A DNA stretch of 64,000 nucleotides from the NCBI GenBank assembly GCA_015258835.1, contig JABZHN010000005.1, positions 39,609 through 103,608 of the forward strand, in the 5' to 3' direction. This document shows, piece after piece, positions 34,155-42,476 of the stretch (the stretch's first letter is position 1; each line of letters opens with the position of its first letter). A model generated the notes under the pieces. That model saw only the letters and a list, made by a program, of their open reading frames with translations. It was not told where the DNA came from and searched no databases. This DNA is from Lancefieldella sp015258835 (lineage in GTDB: Bacteria > Actinomycetota > Coriobacteriia > Coriobacteriales > Atopobiaceae). The position numbers and the translations under genes were made by a program.

Positions 34155-34233
34155 ATTTTTCAGAACTATATGGACATAACAATGTATTTGTTTGGAGATT
34201 AAATTTCTCGGCACTATGGGCCTTAAAGCGGAA

Positions 34234-34280
34234 TAATATAAAGACCCGTAGAAATGTAATTGGCTAATCTTACCTACGGG
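34234..34280 (+). promoter_or_regulatory. pyrG promoter -10 and CTP-sensing-type leader hairpin
   Basis: A TAATAT -10 (34234-34239) places the transcript start at about 34245-34248, sequence CCCG. CCCGTAG (34245-34251) pairs with CTACGGG (34274-34280), which contains most of the ribosome-binding site GGGAG; an inner GTAA/TTAC (34256-34259/34270-34273) extends the stem. A transcript starting at the C residues hides the site; one starting at G34248 lacks the three G-C pairs. This is the logic of E. coli pyrC start-site switching. Confidence 0.5.
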
Positions 34281-34288
34281 AGTAATCC

Positions 34289-35938
34289 ATGACCAAGCAC
34301 ATATTTGTAACAGGTGGCGTTGTTTCCTCTCTTGGAAAAGGAATCACTGCTGCATCTCTCGGCCGACTTCTTAAGGCTCGTGGCTATAAGGTCATGATGC
34401 AAAAAGCTGACCCATATCTCAATGTTGACCCAGGCACTATGAGTCCTTTCCAGCATGGTGAGGTTTTTGTCACTGAGGACGGCAAAGAGACTGACCTTGA
34501 CCTTGGTCATTATGAGCGCTTTATTGACGAGAATCTTACCAGGGAGTCCAACTTCACCACTGGTCTTATTTACCAGTCTTTGATTCAGCGCGAGCGTGCT
34601 GGAGACTTCCTTGGTGGTACAGTCCAGGTTATTCCTCATGTAACCGATGCAATTAAAGCTCGTTTTGCCCGCATTGAGGAGGTTACTAACGCAGATGTAG
34701 TCATCACAGAGCTTGGTGGCACTATTGGTGATATTGAGTCTCAGCCTTTTGTTGAGGCAATTCGCCAGTTTAGAAAAGAGCGTGGCGCAAGCAACGTTGC
34801 TATTATTCACGTAAGCCTTGTTCCTTATATTGCTGCTGCTCATGAGGTTAAGACTAAGCCTACGCAGCACTCCGTAAAAGAGCTTCGTTCCCTTGGTATT
34901 CAGCCAGACTTTATCGTCTGCCGTTCTAGCCATTCTGTGGATGAATCTATTCGCGAGAAAATCGCTAATTTCTGCGACGTTGATGCAGATTGCGTTTTTG
35001 AGAACAACGATTTGCCTTCAATTTACGATGTTCCAGCACATCTGGCAGCACAGGGATTTGACAAAAAGGTACTTGAGCGTCTTGGTCTTGAAGTTCGTCC
35101 AAGCGATCTTGGCGGCTGGGAAGCATTTACTACCGCTATGCATAAGGCAAATGCGCTTGAAGACGCAACAAGAATTTATGTTGTCGGTAAGTATACGCAG
35201 CTGCCTGATGCCTACCTTTCTGTTATTGAGGCACTTCACCACTCTGGTATTTTCTATGGCAGGCACGTTGATATCCGCCTGGTAAATGGTGAAGAGCTGA
35301 CAGAAGAAGACGTAGAGCAGGAGCTTGCTGGTGCGGACGGCATTTTGGTTCCTGGCGGCTTTGGTCTTCGCGGCGTAGAGGGCAAGATGGTTGCTATTCG
35401 TCGTGCTCGTGAGCTCAAGATTCCTTACCTTGGTGTTTGCCTTGGTATGCAGATGGCTGTTACTGAGTTTGCTCGTGACGTCTGCGGCATGGAGGGTGCA
35501 AATTCAGCAGAGTTTGGTCCAGATACTACATACCCTGTCATCGATCTTATGCCTGATCAGGAGGATATTACTGACAAGGGCGGTACCATGCGCCTTGGTT
35601 CTTATCCTTGCAAGGTTGTCGAGGGAACTCTTGCACACGAGGCATATGGCAACAACTTGGTTTACGAGCGTCATCGTCACCGCTATGAGGTAAGCAACGT
35701 ATTCCGTAATCATCTTGTTGAGGCTGGTCTGGTCGTTTCTGGTGTTTCTCCAGACGATCGCCTTGTAGAGATGATTGAGCTTCCAGAGTCTGTTCACCCT
35801 TGGTTTGTTGCAAGTCAGGCACACCCAGAGTTTAAGAGCCGTCCAACTCATCCTGCACCTTTGTTCCGTGAGTTTGCACGTGCAGCAATCGCCCATCATG
35901 AGGGTGTTGACCGTCATGATGTAAACCAGGCTCTCTAA
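34289..35938 (+). CDS. pyrG: CTP synthase
   Basis: The 549-residue amidotransferase converts UTP to CTP with glutamine and ATP. The N-terminal synthetase domain opens with KHIFVTGGVVSSLGKGI and has MMQKADPYLNVDPGTMSP. The C-terminal class I glutaminase domain has the nucleophile Cys in YLGVCLGMQ and His-Glu in AHPEFKSRP. Length and motifs are complete. It is followed after 28 bases by xerD, probably cotranscribed. Confidence 0.97.
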   Translation: MTKHIFVTGGVVSSLGKGITAASLGRLLKARGYKVMMQKADPYLNVDPGTMSPFQHGEVFVTEDGKETDLDLGHYERFIDENLTRESNFTTGLIYQSLIQRERAGDFLGGTVQVIPHVTDAIKARFARIEEVTNADVVITELGGTIGDIESQPFVEAIRQFRKERGASNVAIIHVSLVPYIAAAHEVKTKPTQHSVKELRSLGIQPDFIVCRSSHSVDESIREKIANFCDVDADCVFENNDLPSIYDVPAHLAAQGFDKKVLERLGLEVRPSDLGGWEAFTTAMHKANALEDATRIYVVGKYTQLPDAYLSVIEALHHSGIFYGRHVDIRLVNGEELTEEDVEQELAGADGILVPGGFGLRGVEGKMVAIRRARELKIPYLGVCLGMQMAVTEFARDVCGMEGANSAEFGPDTTYPVIDLMPDQEDITDKGGTMRLGSYPCKVVEGTLAHEAYGNNLVYERHRHRYEVSNVFRNHLVEAGLVVSGVSPDDRLVEMIELPESVHPWFVASQAHPEFKSRPTHPAPLFREFARAAIAHHEGVDRHDVNQAL

Positions 35939-35966
35939 GCAGAATTTTTACTAGGGAAGAATACTT

Positions 35967-36875
35967 ATGGACCTCGCTCAGGCGCGTACAGAATTTTTAG
36001 CGTACGTTGCTGTTGAGCGAGGTCTTTCTGTAAATACGCTTGATGCCTATACCAGAGATTTAGAGGGTTATTTGCTTTGGCTGAATGGCAAAAAAATTAC
36101 TTTGCCCAACCAGGTGACTCGCTCAGATGTTGAAGAGTACATAGGCTCTCTGAGAGATTTAGGTATGGCTCCAGCTTCGGTTGAGCGCCACACTGCGGCA
36201 CTTAGAAACTTCCACAAGTTTATGGCTGTTGAGCAAATTTGTGAGTCATCTCCAGCAGAAGATCTACCTACCGCAGCAAGAATTCAAAGGCTTCCTGATG
36301 TTATCTCTCAAGAGAAGGCAGAAGAGCTGCTTGATCAGCCATTTCCTAATTCGCCTCTAGGTATTCGCGATAGAGCCATACTTGAGTTGCTGTATGGGTG
36401 TGGGCTTCGTGTGTCTGAGCTTTGCGATCTTGAGGTTCGAGGTGTCCTTCTAGAAGATGAACTTTTGCGTGTTTTTGGTAAGGGCTCCAAAGAGCGCATA
36501 GTCCCTGTGTTGGGCTCTGCGCATCGTGCACTTAAAACATACCTTTATGAGGCTCGTTCGCTTTTGCTTAAGCACGGCCAGGTATCTGAGGTGTTTGTAA
36601 ACGCCAGAGGTGGACGCATTTCTCGCCAATCAGTACATAAACTGGTGGCAAATTACGGCAGAGTAGTGGGGATTGAAGGTTTGCATCCTCATACACTGCG
36701 CCACAGTTTTGCCACACACCTTCTAGAGGGTGGCGCTGATCTTCGCTCGGTGCAGGAGCTTTTGGGACACGTTGATATTTCAACTACGCAGCTCTATACG
36801 CACGTAGATAGGTCGCACATTAGAGATGTGTACCTTGAGGCTCACCCAAGAGCCCACGTTCATGCGGACAAATAA
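35967..36875 (+). CDS. xerD: Site-specific tyrosine recombinase (XerD/XerC type)
   Basis: The 302-residue recombinase resolves chromosome dimers. The N-terminal SAM-like core-binding domain (FLAYVAVERGLSVNTLDAY in parts) and a C-terminal catalytic domain are present, with Arg in YGCGLRVSEL, Lys in GKGSKER, HxxR in HTLRHSFATHLL, His in LLGHVDIS and the nucleophile Tyr in TQLYTHV. Only one Xer protein is seen here. It contains a TTCTCGCC copy (36620). Confidence 0.9.
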   Translation: MDLAQARTEFLAYVAVERGLSVNTLDAYTRDLEGYLLWLNGKKITLPNQVTRSDVEEYIGSLRDLGMAPASVERHTAALRNFHKFMAVEQICESSPAEDLPTAARIQRLPDVISQEKAEELLDQPFPNSPLGIRDRAILELLYGCGLRVSELCDLEVRGVLLEDELLRVFGKGSKERIVPVLGSAHRALKTYLYEARSLLLKHGQVSEVFVNARGGRISRQSVHKLVANYGRVVGIEGLHPHTLRHSFATHLLEGGADLRSVQELLGHVDISTTQLYTHVDRSHIRDVYLEAHPRAHVHADK

Positions 36876-36887
36876 ACGCGCTTGACA

Positions 36888-36920
36888 CAAGTGTGGGACA
36901 GGTGTGGGGCAAAGTGGTGA
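36888..36920 (+). repeat. Three 11-bp tandem repeats after xerD
   Basis: CAAGTGTGGGA, CAGGTGTGGGG and CAAAGTGGTGA follow one another with an 11-bp period. They resemble the AAGTGT/TGGG elements bound by MraZ, but with 11 instead of 10 bases per repeat and about 260 bases before the main array. Confidence 0.4.
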
Positions 36921-37042
36921 CTGCGTAAAAGCAAGACGAAGGTTTTGTTTGAGTAACGTGTGATTTTCGCCACGAGTTCACCACAATTTCCTCAAAAAAT
37001 TTCACTTCATAAAAAATTTAATAAATTGGGTCTGAGACTAAG

Positions 37043-37074
37043 AAAATCCGTTCTTTTGTAGTTCGGATTTTTTT
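37043..37074 (+). terminator. Terminator upstream of the division cluster
   Basis: AAAATCCG (37043-37050) pairs with CGGATTTT (37064-37071) across a 13-base loop, with seven T residues. It probably ends the pyrG-xerD transcript. Confidence 0.75.
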
Positions 37075-37149
37075 AAACACTACATATTGTGGTCAAAATG
37101 TCATATCTCACATCTACGTTAAACCCCAGCTAGACCATAAGAAAAATAC

Positions 37150-37189
37150 TTGGTGTTGGAAAGTGTTTTCTAGTGTGTCTAAGTGTCGG
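37150..37189 (+). promoter_or_regulatory. MraZ operator: four 10-bp direct repeats
   Basis: TTGGTGT-N3, AAAGTGT-N3, CTAGTGT-N3 and TAAGTGT-N3 form a perfect 10-bp phase. This matches the AAAGTG(T/G)-N3 triplet array bound by MraZ in Mollicutes. A TATATT -10 follows at 37197-37202, so the array covers the -35 position. Autorepression of the division cluster by MraZ is implied. Confidence 0.75.
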
Positions 37190-37303
37190 AATGAGTTATA
37201 TTTATTTCACGTTCAATCGACGGACTATGCCCAAGCATTGCCGCGCACACACAACACAAACACAGCCCGCGCGGCAAGGGGCGCCAACGTGAAAGGGGGA
37301 GAC

Positions 37304-37738
37304 ATGCTTACTGGTCAGTATCAGCGTTCGCTGGACTCCAAGATTCGCGTGACTCTTCCTGCAGCTCAGCGCAAGCAGCTTGGCGATGTTGTCATCTTGC
37401 TCCGTCGACAGGACGCGCTTTACGGCTACTCACCTGAGGCGTATGAGGCTTGGATTGCAAGTCTGAACCTCAACCCAAGGAACCGCGACGACGTCACAGC
37501 ACTTCGCATGCTGAACGCAGCAGCAACAACCGTCGACATTGACTCGGCCGGCCGCGTTGCTCTGGGAAAGATTGACGAGTCCGATCCACAGGCTAGGGAG
37601 AAGCTCCAGCTTGACCGCGACGTCACCATTGTCGGTAACGGCGACCACTTTGAGATTTGGAACACCAACAAGTGGAACAGCCTCTTCTCGGCAGATGACC
37701 GCGTTGCAACGCTCGAGGACCTCATCTTTGGCGCCTAG
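37304..37738 (+). CDS. mraZ: Transcriptional regulator MraZ
   Basis: The 144-residue protein has two SpoVT/AbrB-like swapped-hairpin repeats: the first around SKIRVTLPAAQRK, the second around IDSAGRVALGK. MraZ forms ring-shaped oligomers that bind direct repeats upstream of its own operon, here at 37150-37189. ATG 37304 has a GGGGGAG ribosome-binding site; the frame is open upstream, but the extension crosses the promoter. It is the first gene of the cell division and wall cluster, 15 bases before rsmH. A GGCGAGAA copy lies in the gap. Confidence 0.93.
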   Translation: MLTGQYQRSLDSKIRVTLPAAQRKQLGDVVILLRRQDALYGYSPEAYEAWIASLNLNPRNRDDVTALRMLNAAATTVDIDSAGRVALGKIDESDPQAREKLQLDRDVTIVGNGDHFEIWNTNKWNSLFSADDRVATLEDLIFGA

Positions 37739-37753
37739 TGAGGCGAGAAGATC

Positions 37754-38737
37754 GTGAAGGCAGAAGACGGTAACTTGAAAGTCGAATATCGGCACCAACC
37801 AGTAATGCTTGCAGAAGTGCTGCGCGAGCTGGATCCCAAGCCAGGTGAAGTTGTTTGCGACTGCACCTTGGGAGGAGCGGGTCACACCGTAGAGATGGCA
37901 AAGCTGATTGCTCCAGATGGTCTTTCCATTGGAATTGACCAGGACGCAATGGCTCATCAAGCAGCAGCTGCTCGCCTGAAGCAAGAAGTACCAAACGCGG
38001 AGTTTTTGCCGCTTAAGGGAAACTTTGGCGACCTCGATGAACTTCTCGTCTCCGCAGAAGTCCCCGGAGTTGACTGTTTCCTCTTTGACATTGGTGTTTC
38101 TTCTCCTCAGCTTGATATCCCAGAGCGAGGCTTTTCGTACCACGAAGATGCCCCGTTGGATATGCGAATGGACCCGGGCAAACAAACTCCAACTGCACAA
38201 GAGGTCATCAACACCTACAACGAAGCCGACCTCGCCCGAATCCTTCGAATTTACGGAGACGAGAAATTTGCTTCACGCATTGCACGACGCATTGTACAAA
38301 CGCGAGAAAAGCGTCCCATCCAAACGACGCTTGAGCTTGTTGAGGTAATCAAGGCGGCAATTCCTGCAGCAGCGCGTCGTCACGGCGGACATCCCGCCAG
38401 AAAGACGTTCCAAGCACTTCGTATTGAAGTGAACCACGAGCTTGAGGTTTTGGAGCGCGGACTACGCTCTGCAATTGCCTGGGCTAATCCAGGAGGCAGG
38501 ATTTGCGTTATCTCGTACCACTCGCTTGAAGATCGCATTGTCAAGCACGTGTTCTCCGAGCTCAGTCAAGGTTGTATCTGCCCGCCAGACCTTCCGGTTT
38601 GTATGTGCGGTCAAGTGCCGATAGTTGACGTGATTACGCGCAAACCTCTTGTGGCCACTCCAGAAGAGATAGAGCGCAACCCAAGGGCGAGAAGTGCCCT
38701 GATGAGGGTAGCGGTTAAACGCGACCCAGAGAAATGA
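37754..38737 (+). CDS. rsmH: 16S rRNA (cytosine(1402)-N(4))-methyltransferase
   Basis: The 327-residue SAM-dependent enzyme methylates C1402 of 16S rRNA. It shows YRHQPVMLAEVL, the SAM loop DCTLGGAGHT, FDIGVSSPQLD, and ISYHSLEDRIVKHVF near the C-terminus. It starts with GTG. The gene is the usual second member of dcw clusters after mraZ. Confidence 0.95.
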   Translation: MKAEDGNLKVEYRHQPVMLAEVLRELDPKPGEVVCDCTLGGAGHTVEMAKLIAPDGLSIGIDQDAMAHQAAAARLKQEVPNAEFLPLKGNFGDLDELLVSAEVPGVDCFLFDIGVSSPQLDIPERGFSYHEDAPLDMRMDPGKQTPTAQEVINTYNEADLARILRIYGDEKFASRIARRIVQTREKRPIQTTLELVEVIKAAIPAAARRHGGHPARKTFQALRIEVNHELEVLERGLRSAIAWANPGGRICVISYHSLEDRIVKHVFSELSQGCICPPDLPVCMCGQVPIVDVITRKPLVATPEEIERNPRARSALMRVAVKRDPEK

Positions 38738-38795
38738 AGTACCCCATAGCACTTGTTGCTTGTTGTTAAGAAGTTTTTGAAGGGATTGAAGTTTA

Positions 38796-39215
38796 ATGGC
38801 ACGTTACGGATCAGAAGCTGTAGCACGCGCAATTCAGTTTGAGCATGAGTACGCTCCTGAACAGAGCACTCGCACATCTTTTGAGGTTGTCCCTGGTGGT
38901 GGCCTTGATGCTGATGCTCGTCGTGGCGTAAGCAGCCAGTTCATCCAGCGCGTCAAGCTTATTGCTGTTGCTGCAGCACTCTTCCTGACACTTGGTGTTG
39001 TCCGTATTGGCATCTCTACCGCTACGGTTTCAACTCTTCAGGCTAATAACGTCATCAGAAATGAAATGCGCGCAACAACCGCAACTAACGATTCCCTGCG
39101 CGTTTCTCGCTCCCTGCTTGCAAGCACAACACGCATTGAGCGCATTGCTACTCAGAATTATGGTATGACTCTTGAGACAAATCGTCCTGTTGTAGACGTA
39201 AGCAACAACGCTTAG
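38796..39215 (+). CDS. ftsL: Cell division protein FtsL-like
   Basis: The 139-residue protein has a cytosolic N-terminal region of about 50 residues, a single membrane helix (about 54-72) and a short periplasmic alpha-helical, Thr/Ser-rich coiled-coil segment. This is the bitopic plan of FtsL, which bridges FtsQ/DivIB and DivIC in the divisome. Sequence identity in this family is always low; the call rests on topology and position between rsmH and ftsI. GAAGGGA precedes the ATG. Confidence 0.7.
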   Translation: MARYGSEAVARAIQFEHEYAPEQSTRTSFEVVPGGGLDADARRGVSSQFIQRVKLIAVAAALFLTLGVVRIGISTATVSTLQANNVIRNEMRATTATNDSLRVSRSLLASTTRIERIATQNYGMTLETNRPVVDVSNNA

Positions 39216-39231
39216 GCGTAAAATATACGTT

Positions 39232-41031
39232 GTGAGTACGCAGAATCGACATACTCGCGCATCGCGCAGAAAAACTCCTGAGGCCTCGTACGACGAGGCC
39301 TCTCGTGTGCATTTTCGTGGTCATCGTGGTAGCAGCGGTGGCTCGGATGGTGTTGGCCCTGAAGGTAGACTCCGTCGCGTAGCAGCTGCTATGGCCATTA
39401 TGGTGGCAATTGTTGTTCTTAGGCTTGCTTGGCTGCAAATCTTTACGGCAGCAGACCTTGCAAAGGGCGCCGAGAATAACCGCACCAACGATATTGTCTT
39501 GCACGCTCGTCGCGGCACCATTTACGACCGCAACGGCAACGTCTTAGCCATGAGCGTTGACTGCAAAGACATCTATGCCAATCCTTCAGAGATTAAAGAC
39601 GCAAGCTCTGTAGCTCAGGTTTTTGCCTCACTCTTAGGCGGAAGCCCTTCAGACTACCTTGGAGACCTGCAGCAAGACACCACCTTTGTCTACGTGCGTC
39701 GTCGTGTTGACACTGATACAGCTTCTAAGATTGAGAAAGCACTTGACGAGAAAAACCTCAAGGGCGTCTATTTTGTTAATAACACCAAGCGTGTCTATCC
39801 CTATGGCAACGTTGGCGTTCAGATCCTGGGCTTTGTAAACGCAGACAACGAAGGCGCTTCTGGCCTTGAGTATTACTACAACGATATCCTTGCGGGCACT
39901 AACGGCCACATGATTGTTGAGACCGGTGCTGGTGGTACGCCAATTGCGGGCGGTACTTCAAACATCACTGAGGCACAAAACGGCCAGGATATTGTTCTTT
40001 CCATTGATATTGAGCTGCAGAAGAAGGCAGAAGAGCAGCTGACTGCTGCAGTAAAAGACTTTGAGGCCCAGCAGGGTGGCTCAATCATGGCTATGAATCC
40101 TCGTACCGGAGAGATTTATGCCGCAGCTTCATACCCTCTGCCAGATTTTAAGAGCGATAACGGCGTTGACTACGAATCTCTCAACCTCAAGCTTGTCTCA
40201 AGTATCTATGAGCCAGGCTCCGTATTTAAGGTAATTACTACCTCAATTGGTATAGATGACAACCTCTTTGGTCCAAATTCAACCTTCAACATTCCAACTG
40301 AGCTCAAGGTTGGCGATAACAAGGTTACCGACGATGACTGGCGTACCAGCGCCATGGACATGAGCGTAAGAGAGATGCTCAGACGTTCCTCAAACGTTGG
40401 TATGGCCTTCCTCGAGACACAGCTCATAGGTGATGAACGCTTTGCGGCAGGAATTGACAAGTTCGGCATTGGACACGCCACAGGCATTGACTTCCCAGGT
40501 GAGGCTACAGGAATTGTTCGCTCTCTGGACGAATACGAGGGTCCAACTGGCGGAAACATGGCGTTTGGTCAGGGCCTTGCAATTCCATTTATCCAGGTTA
40601 TTCGAGCGTACACCGCTGTTGCCAATAAGGGAACTATGGTGACTCCGCACTTTATGGTTTCAAAGGGCGGCCAAGAGGTTACCTGGCCTACTAAAGACGT
40701 TATTTCTGCTTCCACAGCTTCAGCCGAGCTTGACATGATGACTACTGTTGTCAAAGAAGGCACCGGTGTTCGCGCAGGTATCTATGGCTACACTGTTGCT
40801 GGTAAAACAGGTACCGGCCAGCAGGTTGTGGAAGAAACCGGCTCGTACGGCGAGAATTCCGGTTTTGTTGACTCTTTCTGCGGTATTGTAAATCCTTCAG
40901 AATCTGATCTGATGGTTTACGTTGGACTTAACGATACTCACCAACTTGCATCGCAATCTGCCGCTGTGGTCTTCTCGCAATTTGCAAAAGACGCAGCTAC
41001 ACGCCTTAATATTCAACCAATCAATAACTAG
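39232..41031 (+). CDS. ftsI: Penicillin-binding protein, peptidoglycan transpeptidase (FtsI/PBP2-like)
   Basis: The 599-residue class B PBP has a cytosolic Arg/Ser-rich N-terminus, a membrane anchor (about 50-72), a pedestal domain (GTIYDRNGNVLAMS) and a transpeptidase domain with Ser330 in SVFK, SSN at 384-386 and KTGT at 523-526. No PASTA repeats are visible. It cross-links septal peptidoglycan with FtsW. It starts with GTG 16 bases after ftsL and is followed directly by murF: the murE gene that usually stands here is missing. Confidence 0.93.
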   Translation: MSTQNRHTRASRRKTPEASYDEASRVHFRGHRGSSGGSDGVGPEGRLRRVAAAMAIMVAIVVLRLAWLQIFTAADLAKGAENNRTNDIVLHARRGTIYDRNGNVLAMSVDCKDIYANPSEIKDASSVAQVFASLLGGSPSDYLGDLQQDTTFVYVRRRVDTDTASKIEKALDEKNLKGVYFVNNTKRVYPYGNVGVQILGFVNADNEGASGLEYYYNDILAGTNGHMIVETGAGGTPIAGGTSNITEAQNGQDIVLSIDIELQKKAEEQLTAAVKDFEAQQGGSIMAMNPRTGEIYAAASYPLPDFKSDNGVDYESLNLKLVSSIYEPGSVFKVITTSIGIDDNLFGPNSTFNIPTELKVGDNKVTDDDWRTSAMDMSVREMLRRSSNVGMAFLETQLIGDERFAAGIDKFGIGHATGIDFPGEATGIVRSLDEYEGPTGGNMAFGQGLAIPFIQVIRAYTAVANKGTMVTPHFMVSKGGQEVTWPTKDVISASTASAELDMMTTVVKEGTGVRAGIYGYTVAGKTGTGQQVVEETGSYGENSGFVDSFCGIVNPSESDLMVYVGLNDTHQLASQSAAVVFSQFAKDAATRLNIQPINN

Positions 41032-41039
41032 GAGAGCTC

Positions 41040-42476
41040 ATGGTTAAGCTTTCGGTTGAACAGATAGTCGCAGCTACAAATGCACGACTGCTCCACCGCG
41101 GAACCCGCGAGGTTGCGGGCGCGGCCGTCATCGACTCTCGCGAGGTCCAGGAAGGCTCGCTCTTCGTGGCCTTCGCTGGCGAGAAGGTCAATGGAAACTC
41201 CTATCTCTTATCTGCTGCCCAGGCGGGCGCTGCTGTTGTAGTGGCATCTGAGCCTGTAGCAGACAATCTGCTCGACAACCTGGCCGCCACAGGAGTCAGC
41301 GTTCTTGAAGCCGCTGACGATGACTGTGAGGCGTTTCTGCTGGCTCTTGCCGCTGCTTGGCGAGAAGCCCATCCAAATTGGCTGGTTGTAGGTGTAACCG
41401 GATCAGTTGGTAAAACTACTACCAAAGAGATGCTTCGTCGTGGCATTGGCGCTACCCGCCGTGTGCATGCTACTGCTGGCAACCACAATAACCTCATTGG
41501 CCTGCCTCTCACAGTACTTTCCACTCCGGAAGACACTGAGGTACTTGTGCTTGAGCTGGGCATGAATCACGCTGGCGAGATTACCAGGCTCACTTCGGTT
41601 GCTCGTCCAACAGTAGCAGTCATTACCAACGTTGGTACCAGCCACATTGGTCTTCTCGGCAGCAGAGAAAACATTGCGCGCGCCAAGGCAGAGATTGTCT
41701 CGGGCATGCGCGCATTTGACTCAATTGAACCTACGCTTATTCAGGCTTCGGCAGGGGACTACACCAAGTTCATTGCAGATGAGTTTGCTCGCCCTGCTCA
41801 TGTTGTTTGCAAGACAGTGGGCGCTACAGAAGCTGACGTCATGAGCGCACAGCAGGTCACTCTTGACGAGGAAGGCCTTCCAACTGCCACTATTGTTGCT
41901 GCATCCGGCTGGTCACGCACGGTAACTCTTGAGGTACCTGGGCGCGTTGTGGTAGACGACCTTCTTTTGGCACTTGAGGCTATAGAAACGCTTGGTCTTG
42001 ATCTTGACGCTGCCGCAGAGGCTATTGAGCAGATGCCTGCCACTCGTATGCGTCTTTCGGTACTTGACGCAACCTGCGGTGCAAAGATTATTGACGATTC
42101 TTACAACGCCAGTCCAAACTCAACAGCTGCAGCGCTTGACGTGTTGATGCAGATGCCAGCGGAAGGTCGCCGCATTGCTCTTATCGGAGAGATTGGTGAG
42201 CTTGGACCAGAGGAGAAGCGCCTTCACGGTTATGTGGGTGCCTATATTGCTGCTAAGAACCCAGACCTTGTTGCCTTTGTAGGCACGGGAGCCGCGCGTG
42301 AAATGGTTGAAGCTGCGCGCGTTATGGGTTTCTCGGAAGATAAAATTGAACAGTTCAGCGATGTTAACGAAGCACTTACCGTGCTCGGACCAGTACTTGC
42401 GCAAGGAGACGTTCTTCTCGCCAAGGCATCGAGGTCTGCCCAGCTTGATATTTTTGTAAAAGGAGTTACTGAGTAA
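41040..42476 (+). CDS. murF: UDP-N-acetylmuramoyl-tripeptide--D-alanyl-D-alanine ligase
   Basis: The 478-residue Mur ligase adds D-Ala-D-Ala to the UDP-MurNAc-tripeptide. There is an N-terminal substrate domain with IDSREVQEGSLFVA, a central ATPase domain with the P-loop GVTGSVGKTTTKEM, the carbamoyl-Lys region ELGMNHAGEI, ITNVGTSHIG, and a C-terminal domain with DDSYNASPNS. The stop and the mraY ATG overlap (TAATG). Three copies of the octamer lie here. Confidence 0.94.
   Translation: MVKLSVEQIVAATNARLLHRGTREVAGAAVIDSREVQEGSLFVAFAGEKVNGNSYLLSAAQAGAAVVVASEPVADNLLDNLAATGVSVLEAADDDCEAFLLALAAAWREAHPNWLVVGVTGSVGKTTTKEMLRRGIGATRRVHATAGNHNNLIGLPLTVLSTPEDTEVLVLELGMNHAGEITRLTSVARPTVAVITNVGTSHIGLLGSRENIARAKAEIVSGMRAFDSIEPTLIQASAGDYTKFIADEFARPAHVVCKTVGATEADVMSAQQVTLDEEGLPTATIVAASGWSRTVTLEVPGRVVVDDLLLALEAIETLGLDLDAAAEAIEQMPATRMRLSVLDATCGAKIIDDSYNASPNSTAAALDVLMQMPAEGRRIALIGEIGELGPEEKRLHGYVGAYIAAKNPDLVAFVGTGAAREMVEAARVMGFSEDKIEQFSDVNEALTVLGPVLAQGDVLLAKASRSAQLDIFVKGVTE

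Larger units (their letters stand above)
36876..37149. other. Gene-free region between xerD and the mraZ promoter
   Basis: No protein or RNA gene was recognised. The region holds an array of three 11-bp GTG-rich repeats (36888-36920), a TTGACA (36882-36887) without a fitting -10, a terminator hairpin (37043-37074), and an AT-rich run leading into the mraZ operator. Confidence 0.5.
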
